DNA from: Fonsecaea monophora
Lineage: Eukaryota > Ascomycota > Eurotiomycetes > Chaetothyriales > Herpotrichiellaceae
Direction: 5' to 3'
NCBI RefSeq assembly: GCF_001642475.1
Contig: NW_019173932.1
Location: 434,001 to 498,000, forward strand
DNA length: 64,000 nt
A model generated the notes under the pieces. That model was not told the DNA's origin. It did no database searches and was given only the letters and a program-made list of their open reading frames with translations. Made by a program: the position numbers and the translations under genes. This document shows, piece by piece, positions 32,731 to 44,155 of this stretch; positions within the stretch are counted from its first letter, which is position 1; every line of letters starts with the position of its first letter.

Positions 32731-35409
32731 ATGGATGACAGCCTCTCCAGGCTTGAGGAGCAGGCGCGCTCGATCGAGAGGACAATCCCATCTAAATCCA
32801 CCGGCAAGGCAGTACTAGATGCCACCATCAAGACTGCCGAGTTGTACTTTCAGGCTCTTCGCCTCGCTGACAAGCCTTCAGACAAGCAGAGGCTCGACAC
32901 CAGGTTCAACGAACTCCTAGCGCGGGCCGAGCGGCTCAAGGCAGCCCAGAATGAACAGAACATACTGGTCCCTGCGGCAGGATCGAGAGAGCTCCTCGAA
33001 CCCCCTGTTTCGCGCCGCGAGCTCACGACGCGAGAGAAAATAATACTCCTGGAGGGTGGTAAACTGAATGGTTTCAAGTTCACTCCTTGGACGGCTCCAC
33101 CATCCTCGGGTGAATTTGCCCTTCATGATGGCGACGCTTTATTCACAGACTCGAGGTCGCTGCCTCTGTCCACGGCGCAGCTTGAATCGTTTGATGGTTG
33201 GAAACGACCGCAGCAAGCACTTCCGTCAGTTCACTGCGACCCCAGTGGACATAATGGTATTGACGCGGCCGTCATGTATTTGCCTGAGCCTATGGACCTC
33301 GTGCAAGACATGACATCGGACTGTTCAGTGGTTGCGAGCCTGTGTGCTCTATCCTCCAGGGTAGAGCGTGGGTTTCCAAAGGTAGGATAGGAGCTTTGAC
33401 AGCCCAGCTCGTTACTAACCCTCACTCAGATCCTGCGAAGTGTAGTGCATCCTTTCAACTATGAGACTGATCGAATGATTCTGTCGCCTAATGGAAAATA
33501 CATTCTCAAATTATATTTCAATGGTTGCTGGAGAAGGGTCGAGATTGACGACTATTTACCATCCTCCAAGACTACCCGAGTTCTTCATGTGATTGATCGC
33601 CGCCATCCTAAGTTACTATGGCCAGCCCTGGTTGAGAAAGCATATCTAAAAGTTCGTGGCGGTTACGACTTTCCTGGGAGCAACTCTGGGACAGATCTCG
33701 CCGTGCTTACCGGGTGGATTCCTCAACAAGTCTTTCTCCACGACGAGGATGTCGAACCAGACCTCTTATGGGAGGAGATCATTACTCAGTTTCGAAGAGG
33801 AAATGTTCTCGTCACCATTGGAACTGGCAAATTACCCCGCCGGGAGCAAAGACACCTCGGTCTCGCAGCGGAACATGACTACGCAGTCTTGGACATGTCT
33901 ACTAACGCTCATGCCAAAGAGATGCTCGTCAAAAACCCCTGGGCTGACGGAGATGTATGGCGGGGGGCGGCAAGGCGCCGACCGCATCGAAATGATGAAG
34001 AATCTCCAATTGACACGCCTGAAAACGAAGAGATGATGCCTGGCACCTTCTGGATGGACTTCAACAGCGTGTTCCAATATTTTGAGAATATGTATCTCAA
34101 CTGGAACCCTGCGTTGTTTTCTTATCGAGAAGACCTTCACTTTTCGTGGGATCAGGCTAATGCCACGCCAACCGCCAGCTTGATCGTCAACAATCCCCAA
34201 TTCGCAGTGGCAGCTTCTAGTACAGGCGAAATCTGGTTGTTACTACAGCGGCATTTTCGAACAGGAGACTACACGCAAGAGACGACAAAAGAAAACGGAT
34301 ATATCGGCCTCTCCTTGTATTTTTCTGACGGCAATAGAGTTATATCGAGTGAAGGGGCAAAAATACGGGGACCATTTGTGGACTCTCCCAATACCCTGTT
34401 GAGGTTCAAAGCTACTGCTCAATCGGGCTATACTGCAGTTTTGGTATCACAGGGCCTTCCTCTTGGGAAGATGAACTTTACAATCTCGGCTTTGTCGAAA
34501 CATCCAGTAGCACTGTCGGAAGCACGACTGCCATATCCCCAGAAATTCAGCCTCAGTTCCGCGTGGACCAGGTCAAACGCTGGAGGAAACTCGGACTCAG
34601 CAAACTACTTGTCCAATCCCCAATTTCGAATGACCCTGTCCACTGCGCAGAGGATTGCATTAGTTCTGAGGATTGTGGGATCGGTCAAGCCTATCGCTGC
34701 AGCAGAACCCGATGTCAACGTCAAAATCCTGGTACTCTTCAGCAACGGGTCAAGGATTACCCGCCTTCGCCCGCGGGATGTTCTCGCGCACTCTGGAGAC
34801 TACCGACGTGGGAGTGCTGTTGTTGAAACCAAGCTAGGACCTGGTACCTATACGATTATCTGCTCTACATTTGATGAGGGTCAATTTGCGGATTTCTTCC
34901 TCGATCTGTACTCGTCTGCGGGCGAGAGTATAACTTTGAATCAACTGCCAGCGGAAGGTGCTGGGCGATTGAGCATCAAAAGTAGTCCAGCAGTGTTCCA
35001 CAGTTCCACAGATCGCCTGCTCGCGCCGCTTACGGTGTCGAGGCTATCTCGGATCTCGTTCGTTGCGCGATACGAAATCGTCACCACTGCACGAGCGCAC
35101 TCCTCCCTCTTCAAAATGACACTCGAGCGAGGTCAAGGGCCGTACAAGGACATTCTCGCGACGAGCGAGATCGACAACGAGGAATTCAGCAGTATCTCTT
35201 CAGGTCTTCGGATTATCGATATCGATCTGCACCCGTCGCTGTGCGGGCCTGGCTCTAGTGGTCTCTGGCTTGTTCTCGAGCGACTGCCGCAAGGTGGTCA
35301 GAGCGATGGAGAGGACGGGGTCACCGAGAAGAGCGATGAGATTTTGCACGTCGAAATGTTTACGGATGAGAGGGTTGAGCTGGGCGCCTGGGGCCTGGGA
35401 GATGGTTGA
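32731..35409 (+). CDS. palB: PalB/Rim13 calpain-like cysteine protease
   Basis: Cysteine protease of the ambient-pH signalling pathway that makes the signalling cleavage of the PacC/Rim101 zinc-finger factor at endosomal ESCRT-III complexes. Two exons, 32731..33381 and 33430..35409, with a 48 bp intron; 876 aa. N-terminal MIT-like helical region (about 1-75) for ESCRT-III binding. The calpain core carries Cys198 (SDCSVVASL), His366 (AEHDYAVL) and Asn386 (LVKNPWADG), so the catalytic triad is complete. Two C-terminal beta-rich calpain domain III-like regions follow (QFAVAASSTGEIWLLLQRHF and the stretch from FRMTLSTAQRIALVLRIVG). The length is typical of fungal PalB. Confidence 0.95.
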
Positions 35410-35782
35410 TCGAGGGCGCAATTCATGAAAGAATGGGGCGTTGGCTTTGTGGCAACCAGTGGGATCTGGACAGCAACATTGGTATAAGCAAGCAGTTGGC
35501 GTCTAAAACCCGGCTGGGCTGGCCGTTGGATCCTTTGCAACATTTTTATTCATTTTTACCCCTTAAAGTCTGTATACAAATTGAAAGTTCCTAGGTATTT
35601 AATACAGATTGCAAAACAGTCAACAGGAAACGCCCCCATTGTCACTCTGTCCAGAAGGTAAAATCCTCTGGGTACACACTGAGCACACAGATATGTTTGC
35701 TGTCTCTCGAGCCACGCCACAAATGCGTCGTCACATTTCTCCCCGTTTGTGGTTCGTGAAACCTCGGAAACCACGACCTAGC
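35410..35782. other. convergent intergenic region
   Basis: A 373 bp spacer between the ends of palB and COQ6, with a CCTAGGTA motif near 35591-35598. Nothing else recognised. Confidence 0.6.
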
Positions 35783-37444
35783 TTAGGTGGCCTGCTTCAT
35801 GATCAAACTCTTGAGTCCGGGCACGACGCCCGAGCCCACGACCTTCATGCCCAGGCCCCGCGCGGTGCCGACCAGCCTGCTCAACATGCTGCCGTCTCCG
35901 GCACTGCCCATCTGGTAGAGCCAGTTGAGGGCGTCGACGCCGCCGGCCATGACGAGGCCCTTGCCGAATCGAGCGGCGTTGTAGCGCTCCAGGGCGAAGG
36001 CGTCGCCAATGTCCATGCCGTGCTCGACGGCGTAGGCGACCGCGTCGGCGAGTGCGGCGGCGTCACCGAGGCCGAGGTTCAATCCCTGCCCCGCGAGCGG
36101 GTGGACGGTGTGCGCGGCGTCGCCGATCAGGGCGACCCGCGGCCCGGTGAGGGACGTCGCGTGGCGCAGGCGCAGCGGGAACGACGCGAGCGTCTTCTCC
36201 TGCACGCCGGTGATGATGGGCGGGGCGCGCGCGGTCGGCGGAGGCTGCGTGTGTTGGAGTCGCCAGCGGAGTTCGTCCTCGTGTTGTGCCGCCGCATCCT
36301 CGGCGCATGGCAGGCTGAACATGTACTTGATGTCCGTTTGCGACAGCCTCAGCGCGGCGTTGATCATCGCCAGCTGCGCCGCAGGTGGCAGGGACTTCAA
36401 GTATGCGGCGTTGGCGGGCGTCGTGGACCACACCAGCGATGCGTGGTTGTTTGGGAGAGGCAGGATGGCGATCGGTCCGCCGAGCTCGGGAAGGAAGCGT
36501 TGGTATGCGGTTGCGCGGTTGCCGAGAGGTTCCTCGGAGAAGAGGTCAAAGTCGTCAGCGTTGAGGCTGTCGTCGGCCGGTTGCACCGTGAGTGTAGCGA
36601 CTACGCCGTGCCGGTTGTAGTCCCAGCCGTGGGATGCGATGCCCGCGAAGGTGCGCACGGGCGAGTTGAAGCCGTCGGCGCCGACAAGGAGGCGGGCTGC
36701 TATGGTAGATAGATGTTGTGACGAAGGCGAGGATGGGGAAGGCGTCTTTGGTTCGAGGGCAAGAACCGGCCAGGTGGACAGGTTGAGCCCGTTGGGATCG
36801 TCTTCGCCGTTCGTGATGGACGAGACGCTAGTGTTGGAGAACAGCGACGATTCCGCGCCGAGCTGGGCGATCCGCTCGAGGAGACCTCTCGTCAGATTTG
36901 CGTTCTCGGTCATCGTCGCCACGGTGCTCGGAGGTGCGTTGTATTTGCTGGTCTCGGCCGTCCAGTCGAATTGCAGAGTTGCGTCGTTCGCAGCGTCCCA
37001 GACTTGCATCTCATCGTAAGCTTGAACGCGAGACTGGTCGACATGTCCCCATGCACCCGTCGTCTCGAGAAACGAGACAGACGAGGGCGTCAGGCTGCTG
37101 GCGCGATTCGAGTATTTATCTTCCGGTAGACTCCATTGACGGAGCTTGGGCAGATCTTGGGTCTCGATCAGGGCCGTTTTCAGATGTGATGTTATGGGCG
37201 ACGACTCTGTAAGAAGGTTAGCTGTCGTCCCCTCGGTGACGACCAGGCAGGGGGGAAACAACGAACTTAACGCTGCTTGGAGAGCCAGGCCAGCTGGTCC
37301 GCCACCAACTGTCACGATGTCGAAGATCTCGGGGGCTGATGATGCTTTAGTGGATGCGAATCGTCTCCGTCTGCTTGAGGTCAGGCTTTTCCGGCATTGG
37401 ATGCAAACGAAGCGCGTGTCGGCAAGAGACAATTTCGCCGGCAT
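35783..37444 (-). CDS. COQ6: ubiquinone biosynthesis monooxygenase COQ6
   Basis: Mitochondrial FAD-dependent C5 hydroxylase of the coenzyme Q ring, part of the CoQ synthome. The reading frame is continuous (553 codons), but a 60 bp in-frame intron is likely at 37266..37207 (GTTCGT...TTACAG). Removing it gives LQAALKSSPITSHLKTALIE, the normal family sequence, and a 533-residue protein from exons 37444..37267 and 37206..35783. The N-terminus (MPAKLSLADTRF..., Arg/Ser-rich, no acids beyond Asp9) looks like a mitochondrial presequence. Motifs: VTVGGGPAGLAL (FAD dinucleotide fold), LLVGADGFNSPVRT (DG motif) and VALIGDAAHTVHPLAGQGLNLGL split around the FAD ribityl site. The weak donor means some transcripts may keep the intron. 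GC-rich coding leaves a long antisense frame. Confidence 0.93.
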   Translation of the reverse strand: MPAKLSLADTRFVCIQCRKSLTSSRRRRFASTKASSAPEIFDIVTVGGGPAGLALQAALSSLFPPCLVVTEGTTANLLTESSPITSHLKTALIETQDLPKLRQWSLPEDKYSNRASSLTPSSVSFLETTGAWGHVDQSRVQAYDEMQVWDAANDATLQFDWTAETSKYNAPPSTVATMTENANLTRGLLERIAQLGAESSLFSNTSVSSITNGEDDPNGLNLSTWPVLALEPKTPSPSSPSSQHLSTIAARLLVGADGFNSPVRTFAGIASHGWDYNRHGVVATLTVQPADDSLNADDFDLFSEEPLGNRATAYQRFLPELGGPIAILPLPNNHASLVWSTTPANAAYLKSLPPAAQLAMINAALRLSQTDIKYMFSLPCAEDAAAQHEDELRWRLQHTQPPPTARAPPIITGVQEKTLASFPLRLRHATSLTGPRVALIGDAAHTVHPLAGQGLNLGLGDAAALADAVAYAVEHGMDIGDAFALERYNAARFGKGLVMAGGVDALNWLYQMGSAGDGSMLSRLVGTARGLGMKVVGSGVVPGLKSLIMKQAT

Positions 37445-37799
37445 CTTGATGAGGCTCTGCGCGTTCGTGTTGTCGGAAGCTTACAGGAATCAATGTATCC
37501 GAGGATTCACCATCGCTGATTCTGTGGATGTGATGGAAGGATGAAGCCAGGGAAGCAAGTGTTGAGGTGAGAGAAACTAATCTTTGAGCCAATCACGATC
37601 GACTCTCGGCAGCCTTGCTCAGCCTCGTCACACCATTTACCAACGAGGCTGGAGACGCCAGTATCTTCGATAGCAGGATACAAGTATATACACAATATGG
37701 ACCTGTAATTACTAGACTCCACACCACTGACCCTGATAGTCAGTCACCAGTGTCCTGACATGTATTTGCAGGTCCAATCGAAATTGTCTCTAAATTTTC
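37445..37799. other. intergenic region
   Basis: Upstream of COQ6 and downstream of the flavin-reductase-like gene, both on the minus strand. Nothing recognised. Confidence 0.6.
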
Positions 37800-38860
37800 T
37801 CAATGTCGATGGGTGAATCCCAAGGGACCTTGAGCATAGCGGCCGTTCACATAATACAAACAGACATCCGTGTCACCCACGCCATCCAATCTATCGTAAA
37901 CATGCTCGACTTCGCCAAAAACCACCATATGGTCTCCAATTTCCACTGCCTTTTCGGGCAGGTACCGGCACCTGATCTGAAATTTTGGGAAATATTGAAT
38001 GATAGGAGGTGAGTTGGGTCGGAATGCTGGCACTGTATCAGAGCGCCACCGCGCGAACGAAGCCAGTGTTCCATCTCTCCGGTGAAAAGGCGAAGAGGCG
38101 TTGCCGCGCGCAAATTTCTCAGCGATTTTTTGTCCCATCTGATCGCAGAGAAACAGATGCACGTTGAAAAGGCCCGAAGTTTTGATGGCCTCATATGTTG
38201 ACGACAGCTGCTTGATATTGAAAGAAACAATCGGCGTCGGATCTAATGTTACAGTGTTGAAGGAAGATACGGTTGCTCCTCGCCATGCAGAAGGATCACC
38301 ATTGGTGCTGATAGATATGTCGGTCGAGGTAATAACGGCAACGGGATGGGGGACGTGGCGCATTAATCCCTTGACCCTCTCGTGAAGAGACATTTCCCAC
38401 CTCACCTGCGACTGGGCATGCTGGGCTCCCTGACTTGTTGGACTTTCGGACTTTGCGGAAATGGTTCCGGAGTCGACCTTTCGAACTTGGATTGAATCAT
38501 TCAATGATTCTGAATCTGCCTCGAGACCAGCTTTTGTGGCTTTAGAACCTTGATTGGTTGTTTTCGAGCTCAGTCGCCTGGTAAGGTGTCGGGAATTTGT
38601 CGTCTTTGAGTTAGTCGGTGGCTGAGGACATGTTCTCGTCAAGTTTTGGCGTTGACAGAGGCTGACATTTTCACGCAAGAAAGAGAAGTTGCGCCGACAG
38701 CCGCGACAGACTGTTTGAAACCCGATCACTTAGTAGTGTCAACAGGAGAAATAAAAGAAGGCGCCGTTGTGCTCTTACGATGTACAGTCCCTCTTTTGGC
38801 CAGGAGTGAGCAGATAGAGGTTAATGCTGGTAGATTGCCCGAGACACGTAGAGGGCTCAT
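37800..38860 (-). CDS. flavin-reductase-like FMN split-barrel protein, probably mitochondrial
   Basis: Member of the flavin reductase-like/DIM6-NTAB family. Exons 38860..38779 and 38710..37800, 68 bp intron (GTAAGA...AACAG), 330 aa. The second exon's frame has no ATG of its own. Splicing to ATG 38860 gives MSPLRVSGNLPALTSICSLL, a hydroxylated, basic presequence suggesting mitochondria. After a Ser/Thr/Lys-rich linker the domain reads MRHVPHPVAVITSTD, ATVSSFNTVTLDPTPIVSFN, SGLFNVHLFLCDQM, CRYLPEKAVEIGDHMVVFGEV and LYYVNGRY, all typical. It should bind FMN and reduce it, or act as an oxidoreductase subunit. The partner is unknown. First gene of the redox-rich stretch that continues to 43.4 kb. 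Confidence 0.85.
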
Positions 38861-39194
38861 GGCAATGACTGGAGAGGGACAAGGGGCCGACGCCTTGCCA
38901 TCAGATAGAAATTCTTATGATATACATATCTTCCAGTCATGAATCTAGAACCCAAACTGGATACATCGGGGAATAATTGGCGACAGACAATTCCAACAAG
39001 TTGGTTACTGGGTTGGAAGCTCGTCTCCCCTGGAGAAAATGAAATCTCTTGGCATATTTTCCACGTTTGTGCACCAAACGCCTTTGTCGACAGCCTCACA
39101 CCTTCGCAGCTGTAATCAACTGGCCTCTGTTCCCATCAACACAATGAAAAGGTGAAGCTGTCCCGTACTCCGGCTATGCAAGTGAGGCAGTTGA
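38861..39194. other. intergenic region
   Basis: Promoter of the flavin-reductase-like gene and 3' UTR of the transcription factor gene. No further feature recognised. Confidence 0.55.
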
Positions 39195-40860
39195 TCAACT
39201 CCCCGTACTTAACCCGTCTGAGGAAGACATCGCCGAGGAGAAGATGTCCTCAGCAGGTCTATCAAACACCAGGCCAATCCACATGACCGAGTCCATCATG
39301 TCACGAAATCCAGTCCATGAATCAATTCCATATCGTTTGATGGTGGATTTCAGCCAAGGACTCAGCCAAATATCACTAGTGTCTTCGAGCACTGTAATAC
39401 GGCCAACTACAAGAAGCCAAAGTAACAGCGGCCGCCATTTGTCGTCCAAGGTGTCAAGGCCAGCAAGAGCTTGTTGGTAGGCAGAGGACAATGTTGTCCT
39501 TCGTACCCTGAAATCTGGCAGCTGTAAGAAGACTTGCGAGGAGAAAGCCAATAGACCGAGCCGGATAGCTGCGTCAAGCGAACCAGTCGCAAAGCTCATG
39601 TGGAGAAGGCGATACATAACTGAGGCAGTTGCTTCGAGCAGAAATTCTTCCGAGAGCTTGCGTTTAGTCCTGGCGGCGCGGTTGATCTGGAGGCAAAATC
39701 CCTTCAGAGCTCTCCAGACAGTGGCCAGATCTTTGTCGATCACGTTGAGGAATCGCTCATGGTAAAGCCTGCAAGTTGTTGCGTCGGTCGATTCTGGAAC
39801 GGATACCAACATTAGGTGCGGAAATGGCCTATAGGCCTCACCAGAAGAGCAAGCCGAGAAGAATGTAGGCGTGAGGCCGGTTTCGATTGCCAGTCCGATG
39901 TCGCATCTGTGCAACTAATCAGCATTTTACCAGACAAGAAAATCCGTGAGCAAAGTTGTCAGAACGGTGCAGGGTTTCATACCTAAAGATCTCGATGGCG
40001 AGTCTCGTCTTAAGCAAAATGGTCTCAATGCCTCCTCTGAGATTGATCATCATGCAAAGGCCTTCCATGTGACGCTTTGCGGTGTCATAGTCTCCAATCA
40101 TACGAGCGTGAAGTGCGAGGGCAATAACCACCATCATAGTGGGAAGGGCAATTTTCAGGTCCTCATCTGTCGAGTCTAGTCGCTCGCGTAGCAGCTGAAG
40201 TGCCTTTGAGAAATGTGGAGATGTGCCATGGGGGGCTTTCTGATCTTCACGACCTCGCATTAGTTCAATGTATGCATGAGTTCCCAACGCAGTGGCGTGA
40301 AGGAAGGCTGCATCGGACGCCATGGGGCCGACCAGCACCCTCTCTCTTTTGATGAAGGCAATGCATGGCGCCAATGGAACAGTGGCTTGCCTTGCGAGAG
40401 AAGCATCTGCATTCCGCTTGCTGTCAGTCCTCTAGCTTCAAGCAGGAATCCACAGGAGCAAGATGAGACATACAAGTCAGAATATCGGTGATTGCGGACG
40501 GCTCAATCTCGTCTGCCAGCTGGGTGAATGACCACTCGGACCCAACCTTTTTCGGGATAATCGAGGATGATTGTTGTATTGGTACTTTGCCACCAGTTGA
40601 GGAATCCCACGCCGGTTCCGCCTCCCAGGGCAGGGTATCTTTCGGTCTGGCCCGCCGAGACTTCCCCAAATTCTTGCCTAACATCACATGGCTCCGTATG
40701 AGCTTGCGTGTCTGTGCATCATTTTTCTTCGTCGTCCCCGCGGACACGATAAATGGCATGCCTGCTGTCAAACGGGATGTCAGCATCAGGACCCATGGGT
40801 CTAGATGAACCGCTTTGTTGATTGCCCCAAGGACTTACGCGACGGGATTGCTTGAGGCAT
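39195..40860 (-). CDS. fungal-specific transcription factor-like protein without visible zinc cluster
   Basis: Four exons: 40860..40839, 40764..40474, 40406..39983 and 39906..39195; 482 aa. Introns are 74, 67 and 76 bp. The first exon encodes only MPQAIPS plus one base, and the second opens with GMPFIVSAGTTKKNDAQT, then RKLIRSHVM. That FVxxxxP...R..IRSH element marks a large ascomycete family of transcription factor-like proteins. The middle and C-terminal helices (DLKIALPTMMVVIALALHAR, DYDTAKRHMEGLCMMINLRG, KDLATVWRALKGFC) resemble the Fungal_trans_2 region. I see no Cys6 DNA-binding cluster. It may regulate the divergent SDR gene, an inference from position alone. Confidence 0.8.
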
Positions 40861-41486
40861 TATGGAGGCCTTTGCACAGTCAATGCACGGGAGACGTCAA
40901 GTCCGTCAAGAATTTGCCCTGATCGAGGCTGCCTGGTTTAGGTGCCAGTCGACGAGGTGGACTTTGCCAAAGCGAGGCTGTATTGCTTTCTCTTTCTGGC
41001 TAGGGTCAATAACTCCGTTGCAGAGAAGATTCTGCATGGTCAATAGGCATCCAACTCGATTGCGAGGCTTTTTCGAGCTGGGATGGCGCAACCTGCTGTT
41101 CATTGTTTGAGGTTTGTTTCCAGGCGGAGAATCTAATGCACATATTATTTGCCATTTCCGGTTTAGACTGGGAAGGCTAAACCCTTTTGGATCAAGGGAA
41201 CCCGACTATCCAGCCTTATCAGGACAATCCCATGGCAATGTCCGGCCAAATGATATTGACCTGGTACTAGTCAGTTGGATGGTTGACTTTTCCCCAACCT
41301 ATGAAGCGGCATGTTGTCAACTCGGCGCCGAACGGTTTCTTGTGTGAGGTGCACAATGGTACATCCACCTATATATATGACCCGAGAAGCACAGTCTCTG
41401 CTGTCACTGGTGCAGTCTGTCCATTCCAGGATCCTACTCTTCGATCACACATTTGTCAAGTCCAATTCAACGAGGACCAGCTCACG
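40861..41486. promoter_or_regulatory. divergent promoter region, transcription factor and SDR
   Basis: A 626 bp spacer between head-to-head starts. It has a TATATATA-like element at about 41372-41379, some 110 bp before the SDR ATG. Nothing else recognised. Confidence 0.45.
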
Positions 41487-42682
41487 ATGCCTTCCTCTCG
41501 GGACCTGCCCCCTATAACAACTCCATTCTTTCCAAGGCTCTTCTACAGAAACCAGTTTGTCGCCAAACCTCAGCGGCCGCCAAAGGGCACCGACCTCTCG
41601 GGGCAGGTTGTAATTATCACAGGAGGCAATACAGGTATATTTCCCCGATATGGACCACAATATTTCGTGGGGAGACATGGCCATCGTGGTTTTGAGTAGT
41701 GTTGACATCTGCTAACACAAGTTGTCCAGGTTTGGGTTTGGAGAGCGCCCGTCAACTGCTCTCTCTCAATCTCTCACGTCTGATTCTCGCAGTCCGTTCT
41801 AGTCAGAGAGGGGCGGAAGCAGCAAAAAATCTCCATGCCACCTATCCACGAGCGACCATCGACGTTTGGCAATTGGACATGGCCTCCTATGATTCAATCC
41901 AGGCATTTGTTCAACGCGCAGAGAACGAGCTGACACGCCTCGATATCATCATTCTCAATGCTGGCAGATGGACGTACAATTTCACCAAGTTGCCTACTAC
42001 CGGTCACGAGGAGATCTTCCAGATAAACTACCTTTCGACCGTTTTCCTTGCTATCTTGATGCTTCCCGTTTTGAAAAGCAAAGCTTCAGCGGGAAAGCCA
42101 GGCCGCTTGACCATCGTCAATGCTGCGCTGTCCCTGACCGCGAAATTCCCGACCAAGGACAGAACCCCTTTGCTCCCTTCATTCGATGATCCAAAGGCAT
42201 TCAACATCAGCGAGACGTACAACACGTCCAAGGTGCTGGCGCACATGTTCCTCTGGAAACTCGTCGACTATGTCTCGGCTGACGACGTCGTCGTGAACCT
42301 CGTGGACCCTGGCTTTGTCAAAGGAACACGACTCGCGCGGGATGCACCGAGGATTATGGTGGCTCTCGGTCAGATATTTGCTGCACTCACCGCCAGAAGT
42401 ACCCGCGATGGTGCCTCGACGTATGTCGATGCCTGTCTGCTCAAAGGGAAGGAGTCTCACGGATGCTTCATAATGGGCTGGCAGATCAAACCGTAAGTTG
42501 CTCATGATTATCCCGGTCTACTGTGTTATTGTCTTGCTAAACAGGGTTGCCTGTCAAGGTTTGCGACCATGTTGTACACGCCCGAAGGGAAAGCTGTTAC
42601 CGATAAGCTGTGGCGGGAAACAGTCGATGAATTGAGCTTTGCCAGGGTGCAAGACATCCTGGAGTCAATGAAGAGACATTGA
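41487..42682 (+). CDS. short-chain dehydrogenase/reductase
   Basis: NAD(P)-dependent oxidoreductase of the classical SDR fold. Three exons: 41487..41634, 41730..42492 and 42559..42682; 344 aa. Introns are 95 and 66 bp. The first splice rebuilds the cofactor loop VIITGGNTG-LGLESARQL. Further motifs are LAVRSSQRG (Arg suggests NADP), IIILNAGRW (NNAG), the serine strand LTIVNAALSL and the catalytic YNTSK. The last splice uses a CAAG acceptor and gives QIKPFATMLYTPEGKAV, the usual tail with a substrate helix. The substrate is unknown; relatives occur both in secondary metabolism and in general detoxification. Divergent from the transcription factor and followed by the mini-ferredoxin. Confidence 0.88.
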
Positions 42683-43167
42683 TCTCCTTCTTCAGCGGGA
42701 TCAAAAAGGGGGTGCATCTGTTTGGCTGTTGTTAGGAAAGAGGGCGCCAGAAGGACTGTGGAGGAATTCTCATGCATATTCGACAAGCTTTTGCTTCTCT
42801 TAACCTTGGATTCTAATCCAACACAATTATTTATCTGGGTGTAGCATTCACAAATAGCGATTAGTCTTCGTGGACTCCTACGAAACTTGTCCCCGTGCTG
42901 CTGACACACGGCGAGAAATCCGAGATACTCGGCATTTGATCATCTCAGTGCTGGTGGTCATCTCCACCACCATAGCCGATCTTTGCGACACCGAAGCAGC
43001 ATCAGTCTCATCAGTCACAACTCTCCACCATATAAGGCTTTTCCCGTAGCTCTTGACCAATACAACGAACGTCCAGACATTGTGCTCTGCGACAAAGCCA
43101 TCAAGAGGACGCCCGAACCCGAAACCCGCCTGCACTAGCGAAGACCCGAGCAGGAACAATATACATC
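42683..43167. other. intergenic region
   Basis: Separates the SDR from the ferredoxin on the same strand. No upstream exon of a reductase fused to the ferredoxin could be found here in any frame. Confidence 0.5.
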
Positions 43168-43428
43168 ATGCAGGACATCGAAGAGGCTACTGTCACTTTT
43201 CGCAAGTCCAACTTGACGACCAAGTGGTTGGCAAAGGATCGCTTAACACTCCTTCAATTGGCAGAAAAGTCTGGGCTGAAGCCTGACTACGGTTGTCGGT
43301 CTGGTGCGTGTGGAACATGTGAAGTCAAGCTCTTGAAGGGGACCATCGATGGTATCTTGGAGGGAGACGATGGCGTCCTCATATGCAGCTCTGTCCCGGC
43401 AAGCGTTGAGGTGGAACTTGAACTTTGA
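43168..43428 (+). CDS. stand-alone 2Fe-2S ferredoxin-like protein, 86 aa
   Basis: Small plant-type 2Fe-2S protein. Four cysteine ligands are seen: Cys43, Cys48 and Cys51 in YGCRSGACGTCEVKLL, and Cys73 in VLICSSVPAS. The C-x4-C-x2-C-x21-C pattern and the LICSSVPAS ending resemble the C-terminal ferredoxin domain of phthalate-dioxygenase-type reductases and MOSC-ferredoxin fusions, not mitochondrial adrenodoxin. No presequence and no flavin domain are attached. ATG 43168 is the first in frame. It may be an electron carrier for a separate oxygenase or reductase, or a surviving fragment of a larger fusion gene. Sequence quality and complete ligands favour a functional protein. Confidence 0.78.
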   Translation: MQDIEEATVTFRKSNLTTKWLAKDRLTLLQLAEKSGLKPDYGCRSGACGTCEVKLLKGTIDGILEGDDGVLICSSVPASVEVELEL

Positions 43429-44155
43429 AGCGGCACCTTCGTATGTGGAGGGAAGCAATTGCCGCAGCCTTTGACAGAGAGCTCGTCTCAAGGCCAGGAA
43501 GCGCAGGATCTTCGGGCTCGTGGAGAGGTCAGGAACGAATGTTTGGCTGCGGGCCTCATGTCTCGTTCACGCGTGGTCGGGCAGGGAGAGTAACTCGGTA
43601 GACAGACAGGCCTGGGGTTGCCCTGTGAATTCAGGGGAAGGAGAAAGCCGATGAGATTGGAACTGACGGTTGCAGGGAGCAAGTATGGCGATGACTGCGA
43701 GGATCATCACTACATGAACAACAACAGACGGACAACTGATTGAGACGTCCACCTGGCATCAGTCAGAACAGACAGCACTGTTTCTGCCTTGGCCCAAACC
43801 TCAGCCACCTCTTATCCCCTTCTCAACCGCACCTGGTCAGGGCGTGAGAATATTCTCAGTTGTTTCCTCACCCTACCTACTCTAGGTCTAGATACAGAGA
43901 GACAGAGAGAGAGAGAGAGTCCTTCTTTCCCACTTCCAACTTCTAGACTCTCCTCTGTGGCACGGACCTTACGCCGTCCCTGGGTGCCTGCTCCCCTAGA
44001 GTCAACGGTCACGTATGTTTAATCACTACGATGACCCAAAACAACCTGTCCTGAAACACATTGTCACTGCAGCGCCTTGACTTTCTCCACGGACTGGAGC
44101 CTTTCAGCACTTCTGTCTCATTGTTTTATCCACATGAGTATCAGCTTAACCGACG
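43429..44155. other. intergenic region
   Basis: About 0.7 kb with no gene recognised. A short GAGA tract lies at about 43899-43918. It should contain the promoter of the disordered-protein gene. Confidence 0.55.

Noticed and set aside
35609..36712. 367-codon open frame on the plus strand
   Set aside because: Antisense shadow of COQ6, with Arg/Gly/Val-rich composition typical of reversed GC-rich coding sequence.
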